A DNA stretch of 32,500 nt from Pigoraptor chileana. Taxonomy: Eukaryota > Opisthokonta > Filasterea. Numbering within the stretch: the stretch's first letter is position 1; each line of letters begins with the position of its first letter. The stretch covers positions 1 through 32,500 of the forward strand of contig CALSCR010001034.1 in NCBI GenBank assembly GCA_943704495.1, given 5' to 3'. The translations under genes were made by a program, and so were the position numbers. This document shows positions 1 through 10,800 of this stretch, in pieces. Below the pieces are notes generated by a model that was not told where the DNA came from, searched no databases, and saw only the letters and a list, made by a program, of their open reading frames with translations.

Positions 1-57
<57 letters not shown>

Positions 58-88
58 CACACGCACACACACACACACACACACACAC
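1..88. repeat. (CA)n microsatellite in a KDM4 intron
   Basis: An almost uninterrupted CA/AC dinucleotide run opens the window, with two CG interruptions near 51 and 63. It lies just inside the intron that starts at 107 on the minus strand, so on the sense strand of the KDM4 gene it reads GT, about 20 nt after the donor. The array continues beyond the window, so its full length is unknown. Confidence 0.95.
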
Positions 89-3000
89 GAATGACAAAAC
101 AACTTACCCTCTCCGTCCCAAGCGGCCGCAGTTCCGACCAAAGTAGATCAGAGGTCAACGTTCCATCCTCAAAAATGACGTCGGCGGACGATGACATGTC
201 GCACACACCCGAAATGACGCCCGGGTAGTACAGCGCATCACGTGACCATTTGGCCCACACGGCGTCACCGAGGGACAGCGGCGGCTTTTCGACCTTCGCT
301 CCCTATATGAGTTCGATGGCAACGAACATATGTCATCAAATAACAGTTGGCGCTGTCTGAACTATGCAACTGTGCAGACGCATAAATTGAGCACGTTGCA
401 GAGAAAATGCAAGATACGATTGTGCCACCACGATCCAAAGCTGTGACACCGTTCCCTCTCCCAGAAACACCACAAGCACAATCAACATTGTCAAATATGC
501 GTATTCAATTGTTGTTGATTAGCGCAGTTGCTAACCTTCTTGGTCGATGTGTGCGATGGGCACAATGCCTCTGCCAAGAGTCCGTTCTTCACAATCGCAT
601 CCGTCGACACAATCTGAAAGTGGCCGTGTGCAAGCGCACAAGATGCATGGAATGCGATGGCACACTTTGGCTTGAGGCACTGCATGCACGCACCGCGGGA
701 CGACGAGGAAGAAGGCGGCGGTCGTGACTTGGCAGAGACGGCGGGATCGACTGCGCCCATAGACTGCATCTGTACACCTTCCATTGCACTCGAGTCCCCT
801 GGTGCGGAGGCTACGCTGGTGGTGGTAACTGTCACTGTTGCTGTCGCTGCTGCTGCGTGTGTGCTGTTGAGCATTTCGTTGCGCGCGCGCTCATTCTCGC
901 GACGGCAGTACACGCATATCTGTGTTTGGGGGATGGAAGGGACGGCGTTACAACGTGTGCGAAAAATATATTGGAGTCTCAGGCGAAGCTAAGTGTGACT
1001 AGATATAAACTACAAAATCAACCGATCAATCCGCACACCCACCAAGTTCTTGCGCGCTTTCGGAACATCGGCGATTCGAGTGACGGCGTTGAGAAAGAGC
1101 GGCGCTGCAAACTTCACCTCGGATATACCTGCCGCACAGGCCACGTGACACCACCCAGGCTGTTGTTGTTGTTCTTGTTGTTGTTGGTGTTGTTGTAGTG
1201 GTGGTGGTGGTTGCTGTTGTTGTGAGCTGATGCCCCCATTCTCCCCCTGCATAGGCACGGATTCTAACCGCTCTTCGGTCGTGGCGGAAGGCGCCTGGGT
1301 CACGAGATTCTCGGCAAGCTCATGAACAGGCAATAGCGCACCGCCCGTCTTTGGACAGAGGACGCACGAGACCGGCACTTCTCCGAGAGATGCGCATCGT
1401 ACGCATCGCCATGGAAACGATGAATGCACCACACCATAGCAATCTGTTGGGACAGAGTGTGTGTGTGCGTGCATGTGTGCGTGCGTGCGTGTATAAGCGT
1501 CAAGTGTAAGTAATAGGGAAAAATATATAAGTGGCAAAGTGCGAAAAAATGACAACCCTAGGCTTGCTGCCACGCACACACACACACACACACATACAAA
1601 CAAACAAACAAACATATATATAAAAACACAACAGACACAATAACCACCTCTGTGCACAGTGACGTGACAAGAATCGCAGCGCACAAGCCTCGACCCAATC
1701 TCGTCCCTCCACTTTCCCTCCTGATTCCACTCTGCTTCGGACAGCGGATCCTCGTCGACACCGTCGGCGCCCATTCCAACGACATCCACGACGACATCAG
1801 GCCCACAAGCGGCTCGCACTCCACCAATCCCAGTCATCCCCGCTGTCTTTGCGACGCGTGCGATTGCGATGCGGTCAGAAAAGGCGATGTCGTCCGTGGA
1901 ATCCGGACCCATCTGAAGCACGCCCTCGCCACGGCACACGCAACACATCGGAGTGCCCTTCAGTGGCTCCCTCGACAGCGATATGTTCGTCTCGCATTCG
2001 CGCGCAAACTCCGCCGCGTGGCGGGCAGCAAGAGTGGCAGCGGCAGCCCTTGCACGTCGCTCACGTGCAGACTCTTTTGTCTCGGCAGTGCGTTGTCGTT
2101 TTGCCTTAGGCGCATCCTCGCCTTTTCTCTCCTTCTTTGCCTTCTTGGTCTTGGTTTCCTTTTTGTCCTTTTTCTCCGCCTTGGACTTTGCCCCGGCCTT
2201 CTTGCCTTTTGTCGTCGTTTCAGTGCCATCCGCACCCGACTTCCGCTTGCGTTTGCCAGTCGCCGCCGTCACAGCAACGCCGTCGGACGCCTCCTCGCCC
2301 GAAGATCCCTCCCCATCAGAGTCCGACGCAGAGTCAGAGTCTGATTCCGACGCCGATGACTCAGAGGATACGTATGAGTCTGCCCTGTACTTCCGCAAAA
2401 AAATGCGCATGTCTATCTTTACGCTGTCTTTGGAGCAGTGGCAGAGACGTGCACGGCACCCATAGTCAATCCATCTCTCCGTCGCAAAATTCGTCGACTC
2501 GGCACAGTTGAAACCGTGATTGAAACCGGCGTGGTATGCGTACGGAAAAGTCACCATAAACTCGCCCGCGCGGTGAGTGATCTTGCTGAACGGTATCGAA
2601 TACTGGCGGAGCACATTGGGCGAAATAAGACTCATTTTGTGTCGCAGAAACTGAGGGCACTCCCGGAAATCGGCTGAGAAAAACCCCTGCGCAAGCCGCT
2701 CGAGACGGGGGCCGTGGGACGGTGGAATGACATACCACGTTTTCGGTTCGCCGTAGTGAATGTAGTTGATGCTGTAGAGATCCATGTCTTCGACATGCCA
2801 GCTGAAAGTCGCCTAAAGATCGGGGGAGTGCCACAAAGCATGCACAATAAAATGAATGGGATTTTTTTTAGAGAAATAAAAGTGACAACCGCTAGAACGG
2901 GACAAAATCTGCAAATTATGAGGCAGTATTTTCACAAAGTAAGGAATCCCGCACGGAGCTCGTCCTGCATCTCCTCTTGCACACAGGCACAACGCACCTT

Positions 3001-3540
3001 CCACATGCCGAAGTAGAGATACGCAGTGTTAACCCCCAAGATCCTCACGCCTCCGGCATTCTCTGAGAGCGTGTTGAGTATGGTCTCCAATTTGTCCACG
3101 TTCCAGTCTTCAACCGTCGGATCAAATACAGAACCGGGCAAATCGGCGCCGTAGATGGGCTCTATAAACGTGACATTCTTCCAGAATATGCGCTCCAGAT
3201 CGTCATCATCCTTGTGCTTGGGCGTCTTGTGGCGATCCGAATTCGCGAGCTTTTCGAAGTCACGGACCGTCATTGCACGCTTCACCATGTTCATCTGTGT
3301 GTATACACCCTGCCGCCCCGTCACAATCTGCTGAATCGGGCTTGATATCTTCAAGTCACCGACTGCCGAATAGTCACGGTTTGGATACCATCCATCGGGG
3401 GGGATCACCTTTGCGAGCCCTATTTCGTGCGCACCAGCTGCCTCCATCCTCGAAATGTACCCGCTAAAGTCGTGAAACTCTTCCATTGTCGGCCGGAACA
3501 CAGGCACTCCGCCGGGATCCATGGTGAACGGGGCCGCCAT
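1..3540 (-). CDS. KDM4: KDM4/JMJD2-type histone lysine demethylase (JmjN-JmjC-extended PHD-Tudor), 3' end outside window
   Basis: Exons on the minus strand: 3540-2998, 2812-1648, 1443-1043, 919-536, 302-108; phases agree throughout. It is a nuclear Fe(II)/2-oxoglutarate demethylase of methylated histone H3 lysines. Exon 1 carries JmjN ([13 protein letters not shown], residues about 10-50). Exon 2 carries JmjC with iron ligands H187 and E189 (SWHVED) and H275 ([11 protein letters not shown]), and zinc ligands C233, H239, C305 and C307, each one residue off human KDM4A. An acidic then Lys-rich linker follows. The PHD and extended PHD fingers ([42 protein letters not shown]) are spread over exons 2-4. 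Exon 5 encodes a Tudor domain ([19 protein letters not shown], then [13 protein letters not shown]). A second Tudor repeat, usual in animal KDM4, would lie outside the window. The start is the first in-frame ATG before JmjN. The exon 3 donor (1042, GTGGGT) was chosen because it restores the finger spacing. Confidence 0.93.
1444..1647 (-). repeat. KDM4 intron with opposed GT and CA repeats
   Basis: This 204-nt intron contains a sense-strand (GT)n near its donor (plus coordinates about 1573-1593, with a CAAA tetranucleotide run to 1612) and a complementary sense-strand (CA)n/(GCAC)n near its acceptor (about 1457-1496). The two arrays could pair in the transcript. No other gene feature is present. 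Confidence 0.75.
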
Positions 3541-4582
3541 GGCGACGGATGGGTTTGTGTGACAGCGCACGCCGTCGCCAACCGACACAATTGAGGTCGA
3601 TCGGCGACGACAAACAACGCCCGAAACCGCTTTGTCTTCTCTAAACCGCTGTACGCAACAGTGGTCGCACAGCAGCGACGATACACGTCGCGATCGCGCA
3701 TTGATCGGCCACGATTAATTCATTCGACGCCGCAGGAGACGATGCGAGGAATGCAAACCAGACGTATGAGGCAGTATGAGCCCGCTGGAAAGTGGGAAGG
3801 TCGTTTCAAGCAAGACGCACAGACCTTCAGGGTAGACGTTCGGAAAGGTGCGTCTCGCGTACCAGTCGGCGCTTCAACAACTTTCAAGGAAAGGCAGTGA
3901 CCGTGGAGTCCGCAACGCTCGGCTGGATCAGTGCATGGACGGATGCACCGCAACACCATCAATACAGAGAAAATGTGGAATGATGCACCCCTGCGTATTC
4001 CTCACTGAAAGTAAGGGAACGGGAGATGGCAAGGGAAATGGCACCGCGCACGGCAAAAAGCGCAATCTGGCGAGTGAAAATTGTGTCTGTCGTTAAAACG
4101 AGGTTTGAATTTTGCGCGAATGACTGGACGGTGACGTCGGGTATGCGAATATCGCACAACCTTAGCGACATCTCGCTTACAAGAAAGCATTTGGCGGGAA
4201 ATGTCATCCGGGGTAGTGGGCCTTTCCAATTTTTTGAAAAAATCAATCACTTCTGAGACACATGAACACACACGTTTCGCATCCAATTATATATAATAAT
4301 AAAAAGGAAGCAAAGAAGTTAGTGCTTCTGTGGATACTGCTTTATAGTGCTTTATGGCTTAAGATGAGCATATCATATGAGAAATTTTATTCTCATTACT
4401 TTGCCACGGGAAAACGCTCCCACACTCCAATCACGACTCAACTTCATCCACTCATGCACACATCAACCAAATTGATCCATGCAATTGAATAGGCCCTCTG
4501 GGCACCGTGATTCCGTTGGACGCAACGGCAAATACGTCGTGCTAGAGCGTGCCTCAGACAGACAGGGAGGGCGTCTCTTGCT
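3541..4582. other. Divergent intergenic region between KDM4 and HROB-like gene
   Basis: About 1.04 kb separates the start codons of KDM4 (minus) and the HROB-like gene (plus), so both promoters should lie here. It contains a perfect E2F-type site at 4190-4201. It also has several short open frames; two have some protein-like character (minus strand about 4002-4286 and plus strand about 3741-3890, the latter ending at a GTGCGT donor), but neither could be joined into a gene with confidence. No repeat or RNA gene was recognised. Confidence 0.6.
4190..4201. promoter_or_regulatory. E2F/DP-type site TTTGGCGGGAAA
   Basis: The 12-base sequence matches the canonical E2F/DP binding site exactly. It lies about 390 bp upstream of the HROB-like start codon and 650 bp upstream of the KDM4 start codon, in the divergent promoter region. 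An exact 12-mer is unlikely by chance in 32 kb. In animals and plants E2F drives S-phase genes, including many recombination factors. A role here is inference. Confidence 0.5.
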
Positions 4583-7455
4583 ATGAATAGTCCTCAGCCG
4601 AACACGCCTCGACGGTTTCCAGGCCCCGCGGGCGCGCTCCCGCCGCCGGTAAGCCAACACAAAGCTTGTCCGCATGAGTGTTCCTCTGAATCGTTCTCCA
4701 TTATTGTGTCATATTTCTGTTTATTATGTACGGCGTGTAATTTTGTTGATTCCGTGGGCATACATACACTGACCCGATACCTACATTTCTCATGCGCATA
4801 TTGCGTGAATTCCATTGTGTTGAAATAGTCGGAAGTTGACAAGCATGGTAAACGTCCGTCAGACGAATCATTTGCGGCGAATGGCGGTGCGTCGATTGTG
4901 CACGGCAATGCCGGTGTTCGCTTTGGGAAATCTCCCGAGGTAATTGCCCGAGGGATGCTGGAAGCGGCGGTTGATTTTGAAGGCGGGCCGTGGGCGACAC
5001 TCGGGAGAACGCACCCTGCATACGCAAAAAGTGGGTGCATGTTATTTGCCGATGCGTTATATCTTTTGTGATGAGTGTTGTGTGTGTGGGTGTCTGCCCA
5101 GCTCTTATTATATCGATAGGTGGGAAGATGATAGATGAGTTTCAAGTTTTTTAATTTTTTTCACGGGCATCGCACACACGCACACTCATTAATATTTATT
5201 TTCCGTCCAATTTTTGAACGTGGTGTGGTGCCAATAGTGTGCATGCAATTGATCGATATAAAGCGGAGGCAGTCGGCAGACAAAGTTCCACTGACGGCGG
5301 TCGTCGTAACAAAGCTTTCAAAAGGCGATACAAACGCGCGCGCCACAATGATGGACCCCACCGGTGAGTGTGTTTTGTGCTATTTCTTCATAACAAAACG
5401 CTCAGCACGCATGCGCGGCTGCGTGGAACTTACATAATGTGTGCAATGTGCAGTTTGGTTCGTCTTTGACAAAGGAATGCTAATGATAATCTGGGCCTTT
5501 CTCGCACATGAGTGTGAAGGGTCGATATTGGGCTCAATCCATGCAAAAGCGATTGTCGAATACGACGGAATTCTCACACCTGGATGCGCAATACTCCTTC
5601 AGGCGGTGAGCTGTCTATTGCCTGTGTGTGTATATGTGTGTTATGTGCAATCAGATAGAGCAATTACTCTTAGATTAAGCAGCAAAATCACCGCGGTTCA
5701 TATATAAGCGGGTTACGTACTTGTTGGGAAATCCGGCGTCCATTTCGTTTCGCTGTTGTCCTTTTTTCGAAAATGTCTGCAGTCTCTGTATGGGCTCCGT
5801 TCTGACGTGTCAAGTATCTGTGTGGTGTGTGCATGTGTCTGCTTACGCATCGTCGCAGGTGTCCGTACTGATGCCGTCGCCCCGCAATATATACCTCAAC
5901 ATCACGAGCGATAATATTGTTCAAGTTTTTGGCGTCGATGGGAAGGTGAATTGCCTTCTGGTTTTCTCTCTCTGTCTCTGTCTCTCTTTCGCTTGTTGTC
6001 ATGTGCACAGCACATACATCTCTCTCTCTCTCGTTTTCTGTTTCTCGCGCTTTGGAGTCCATGGGCACATAGCGCCTAAGGACACTGGACGTGAATTTTT
6101 ACATCTAAAACACGCATCCGTATGTGTGCACTTGCGCAAATGGTTTGCTTTGGTGTTTTTAATGGTATTCTTTGCCAACATTGATCGGTTTTCGCCTCCC
6201 AATGTAGGTTTCGGATCAGAAGCCGCTGAGAGTAGTGCCCATGCCACAGCGACCACCCGCGCCCGCGCAGTTCGTTCCCGTGGCAACCGATAGGGGTGCG
6301 CAAAGCAGAGAATATGCATCCGCGGGGAAGCCGAACGCAGTCCTTCGCAGAACGAACGAAAGCAGCGACGCAAGCAACGTCACCAGTGGGGCGAATGGTG
6401 CTGGAGGGGGTCTAGGTGTCCATGGTCAATTACAAGGCCGTACACTTGCCGCCGCTCCCCAGCGCGTGCCTACTGCTGAAGTGAGGAGTCAGCAGGTCCC
6501 GATGCGACAGCCGTTACCAACACAACAAGCGCACAATCAGCACACACAACAACAACTACAACAACAACAGTCTCCACATTATGCACAGCAACAGCAACAG
6601 CAACCTCAAAGTGCTCGCATGCAGGCTGTTGGGGCAACATCCGCACCACCTCCGGCTGGCACTGTGCATGCACAATCTCCTGCGAATCCGCAATGTGATC
6701 TGCAGCCGTTTTCACCTCTAAACCGAACACTGCCCTCGTTGTCACCGGGGTCGCCGATTCCGCCCGCAAGAGTCCCTGTTTCTGGCATGCAACCGCAGTC
6801 GCCGTTGGATGCACGGCCAAAACCTACCAACATTTATAAGACAGCGTCGACACAGCAGCAGCAACCTCAACATCAACAACAACAACAGCAACAGCAACCC
6901 GCCACACATATCGCAGGAGCGATCGTGTCCCCGACAATCGGTAACTTGGCTGGTCCAACGCTTCGCTTTACTACCGCAGTATCTGCTTCCATCGCTCCCA
7001 CGCACTGCGATACAAAGGGTGTCCTAAAGGCTGCGCCGGCTCTCTCCAACAATCCGTACCGCACTCAGCCGCCGGCGCAAAGAGCACCCCTTGCGACGAT
7101 TGCGCCGCCTTCCAATGTACGAAATGCTGCCGCGGTGACTGGACTGTCTGGACAGTCGGCTGTGGTGGTGGAAGCAAAGGCGGTCTTGACTGCCCCTCTG
7201 ACGACTGTGAAGACTGTCGGGAGAACGCTCAATCCGTGGAGTGCACCTGCAGCAGGTGCAGTGTCTGTCAATCCGCCACCGCCAACTGTCTCCTCATTGG
7301 TATCCTCAGTGAAGGCGCCCGCTCCGTGCAACACGGCGGAAGACGACTTTGACGAAGAGGGCGACCAACTCTTTGAGGGACTTGACGCATCCATATTCGA
7401 CGCGTTTGGCGATGGTGACGGTGCCCCCGACGCAAAGAGACAGCGGCTGCTTTGA
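4583..7455 (+). CDS. HROB: HROB-like homologous recombination OB-fold protein (DUF4539 family)
   Basis: Exons: 4583-4648, 4829-5030, 5280-5363, 5520-5605, 5859-5945, 6208-7455; 590 aa, all phases consistent. Human HROB (C17orf53) loads the MCM8-MCM9 helicase during homologous recombination and crosslink repair. Conserved blocks seen: RRFPGPAGALP (residues 10-20), DFEGGPW (about 71-77), then the OB-fold core at about 90-175 with NKVPLTAVVVTKL, MDPTGSILGSIH, LTPGCAILLQ and SPRNIYLNITSDNIV. The large last exon encodes about 370 residues of disordered sequence rich in Q, P, A and T, with several poly-Q tracts. It ends in an acidic-hydrophobic motif (QLFEGLDASIFDAFGDGD) resembling the extreme C-terminus of human HROB, then a basic KRQRLL. 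The long N-terminal half of human HROB is absent, so the disorder sits after the OB fold instead of before it. The start is the only ATG directly before the FPGPAG motif. Confidence 0.85.
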
Positions 7456-7882
7456 TAAGTGTCGTGGGGACCAGCTGTATTGGGGTGCACAGCTTGTCGT
7501 TAGTACGTCGCCTTTGACTGGATGCGCTGGCTTTAAGTGCTTGTGTCGTCCGTTGCAGTAACTGACGGCATGTGTGTATGTGACTGTGTGTGTGGATTTT
7601 TGGAATGGGCGATTTTGGAAACCGCCGACACTCCCGGTGCGCTGGCATTAACTCACACAGAAGTCTCGACTGGCGCTATTATATGTAATACCGTAGTTGC
7701 AATACATGAACGTTATTGCTCCCATTCGCTGATTGGAACTTTTCCAAGTAGTAACTGAAGGTACCATCAAATAAACTAACTATAACTGATCCTGAACTTG
7801 ATGGCAGTCCAAGCCCCATTCTGAAGTAGCGGCGTGAATAAAAAGTCAACGTCTATGAGGGACCAAGTTATTGCAGTATATT
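7456..7882. other. Convergent 3' region between HROB-like and TTL-like genes
   Basis: This 427-bp gap lies between the stop codon of the plus-strand HROB-like gene and the stop codon of the minus-strand TTL-like gene, so it should hold both 3' UTRs. The only signals seen are two AATAAA hexamers on the plus strand (7770-7775 and 7837-7842). No gene or repeat is apparent. Confidence 0.6.
7770..7775 (+). terminator. Candidate polyadenylation signal for the HROB-like gene
   Basis: An AATAAA hexamer lies 315 nt after the HROB-like stop codon. A second hexamer at 7837-7842 is an alternative. Only the motif is seen; no transcript evidence is available. Confidence 0.35.
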
Positions 7883-10800
7883 TCAGTCGATGATATCCCA
7901 AGTTCCACTGGGTGCTTGTGGGCGGCCATAGTGACGCCAGAATACCATGTTGAACAGGTCTCGGTACATGATCCTATGCTGCGAGCCACAACCTAATAAA
8001 GGACCGGGATTGACCGGTAGAGACAGAGAAAGCACAAGGAAATCAGTGGCATGGCTTTGTCATCGCCGGACATAATCAGTAATATGCGCCGCTTCAGTCA
8101 TTGGACTTACATGTATCGAACTGGAATCTAACCCCACACTACATAGACATACTGAACGTATAATAAGTTCCGGAGTGCACGTAGTTACTCAAATATTTCA
8201 GTTACACAAGACCGTAGCACTGCCACCGGCAACTATTAATACACACCTGGCGCCTGTACATAGGGATTGTGAGCCCAAAAATCATGGGGTTTGGGTTTGC
8301 TTCAAGAAACCATGGGTTGAGGTTCGCGTCCAACATTATGTCGATGCCCCACCTGCAAGCAGGCGGCGCGCCACATGAAATGATCACAGGCCGGTGAGAA
8401 ACGGTGGGTTAGGATTCACGAGACGCGTGCGGCGCAGTCGGCGTTTCTGAATCATTTGCAATGCTGTCGACGTCAATGGAAAAATTGAGGGGCTCAATTC
8501 ACAATCCCACTGTCGCATTGACTTAGTACATAGACGGCTTGATATGATCGCCGATCTAGCAGACAGTCGGGAGTCAAAGGAGTGCGCACTGACCCAGACA
8601 CAATGCCACCAACAATCAATGAGATATGCAAGTCAATAAATACAGTCACAACTTACACATCACTGTTGGCAACTGAACGGATGGGTGAGACTAGCCGTGG
8701 CTGGCACTGTACTTACAGTTTGAAGGAGTAGTCGCGATGTTCGCAGGTGTTCCACAAGCCGAAGATTATCTTTGCAATGCGCTTGATCGCCGGGACAGTG
8801 CGCTCGTTCCATACGTTAATGAAGCCCAAACTTCGAAAGTAGTCGAGCAAACTGTCGAGCGTTGCGAGTGCTGTAGCGTCATGATGGACAGAAACGTTTG
8901 TCAGGAACTTCTTGCGGTCAAGCTCTCCTTCGGGTTCAGACTGGGAGTCCGGGTCATCACCGTTCTCCTCTGATTCGGTGTCGGCACCCTGAATCTCCGC
9001 GACGTCCTCAGCATCCACGTCATCGTCCTGGGAGTGTCTGGTTGGCGATTCCTTTTTCGCCGTGGCAGTGCTGCCTGCAAGTCGTACGACTGTTCCCGGA
9101 AAGTTGATGTAGAGTTTCAGCGGAGAAAGGGACGTCACAAGAACGTATAAGCGAAGGTCGAAGCGACGACCGCGGAAGTTCATCACGTCATCGATCAGCT
9201 TTTGTGCAACGAGTGCGCCAGAGCGAGCATTTTGCTTGACTGCCGATAGAAGTGCTGGAGCGCTGTCGAAAACGCGAATGCCCTTGCCGCCAAATCCTTT
9301 CGTGCTGTCATCATGAGGCATTAGGTTAAACAATGTAACAGGTGCGGAATTACCAGATGAGTCAATTGTTGCAAACGGAGTGATTAGGTTTTGGAAAGGC
9401 ACCTGTTTCTGCCGGGAGTTTCCTGGCCGGCCGGCGCTGAGCGCCGTCTGTGAGTCATCGACATGGCTTGCAGTGACATTGACTATCGGCTCACAAGACT
9501 TTACAAGCTATGATTAGACTGTGTATGATCATTAACACAGTAATACGTCAACTGTTTACGTTGCAACGATTACACTATTCCACTACAGTATTGCAGCCGT
9601 CGGCGACCGATGTGACAGACGTATGCGGTAGTGTAACGTCGTATTACCATGATTGCTATAGATTGGCCCGTTGACGGCACGGATGTCATGTAATCCACTT
9701 ACCCCAGTTTAACCAGAAAACGCGAAGTCGACGCAGATGGCTTGCCGGACAGACGGGCGACCTCTGCAATTTTGGCGATTTTTCTGTTCTAGTCGATGAA
9801 TTGCTGTTCTGTCCGGGAGAAGCTGCCATCGTCGAGCCGGAACACAAATGATTGCGGGTAAAACGTGTGTACGTTGGCGCTTGGATTTTCGGCGGCGTAC
9901 TTCTCGAGACACAATGCGACGGCCATCTTTGTCGCTATTTGGCATGCTTGCTCCGCATTCTGCATCTTCTTTGTCAGCTCGGCGCCAAACGGTGTGCGAG
10001 GGTCAACGAAGGTTTGGAACAGATAGCTGTTCGCGTACTCCCACTTGCTTGGGAAGCCGGAAATGATACGAGGAAATTGCTGGAGCACACCTTTTAAGCA
10101 GCGCAATCATGTGCAGGCGGTAATACAAAGGACAGCAGACGTAAGCAAAGAGGCCGTGTCTGCAGTGTGTGTGTGTGTGTACCGCATGCATAGTGAGATC
10201 CAACACTGCGCATGCGCCGGTACACACTGCATACCTCAGTCCATATGTCAAATCATGATTGATGGCCGGCGTGACTGAACTAAATACTCACGATCTTCAT
10301 TGTGTACTCTTTGCGTGTTGCCGGTTTGAAAGGGCGCCAAAGCAAACGCACACCAGTCAAAATATGGCGTTCCTACAGGATAGGGCACCGCCGCGCCAAC
10401 GAGAACGACGTTTGCTGCCGGGATTTGATCTGTAAACCTCCACAAGCGACTCTGCAAGGTTGGCCGGATATGTCGTTAGTCGGCCGGATCCGGCGGTCGG
10501 TATCGAATGGACAGGCCAGGGTTAATGCATGAATGCGGCCGGGTTTGGAACAAAGCCAGAAAATAATTCTCAAAGATGAGTCACAGCAACGGCACCTGAG
10601 AGACCTCAGTAGTGGCGGCTGCCGAAATGCTATTAGCGGACAGGTGGGCGTGAAGGCCAGCCGATCACCCGATTGAAAATGGAAGCAGCTGGGGCTGACG
10701 TGAAGGCATGACATTTGGCAGATAAAGCACACATGTGCAGCCGACAGTTATACTGAAGCTATTAATACCAGTTCCAATGGGGGGGATCAGTGATGACCAT

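Noticed and set aside
3741-3891. Plus-strand exon-like frame ending at a GTGCGT donor (RRMRQYEPAGKWEGRFKQ)
   Set aside because: It does not join in phase to the HROB-like exons, and no partner exon or family similarity was found.
9789-9845. A 57-nt intron that would remove the in-frame TAG of the TTL-like gene
   Set aside because: A phase-0 GT (GTGTTC) and the TAG itself as acceptor would work in frame, but it would delete the conserved VFRLDDGSF stretch, lacks a pyrimidine tract and is shorter than every other intron here.
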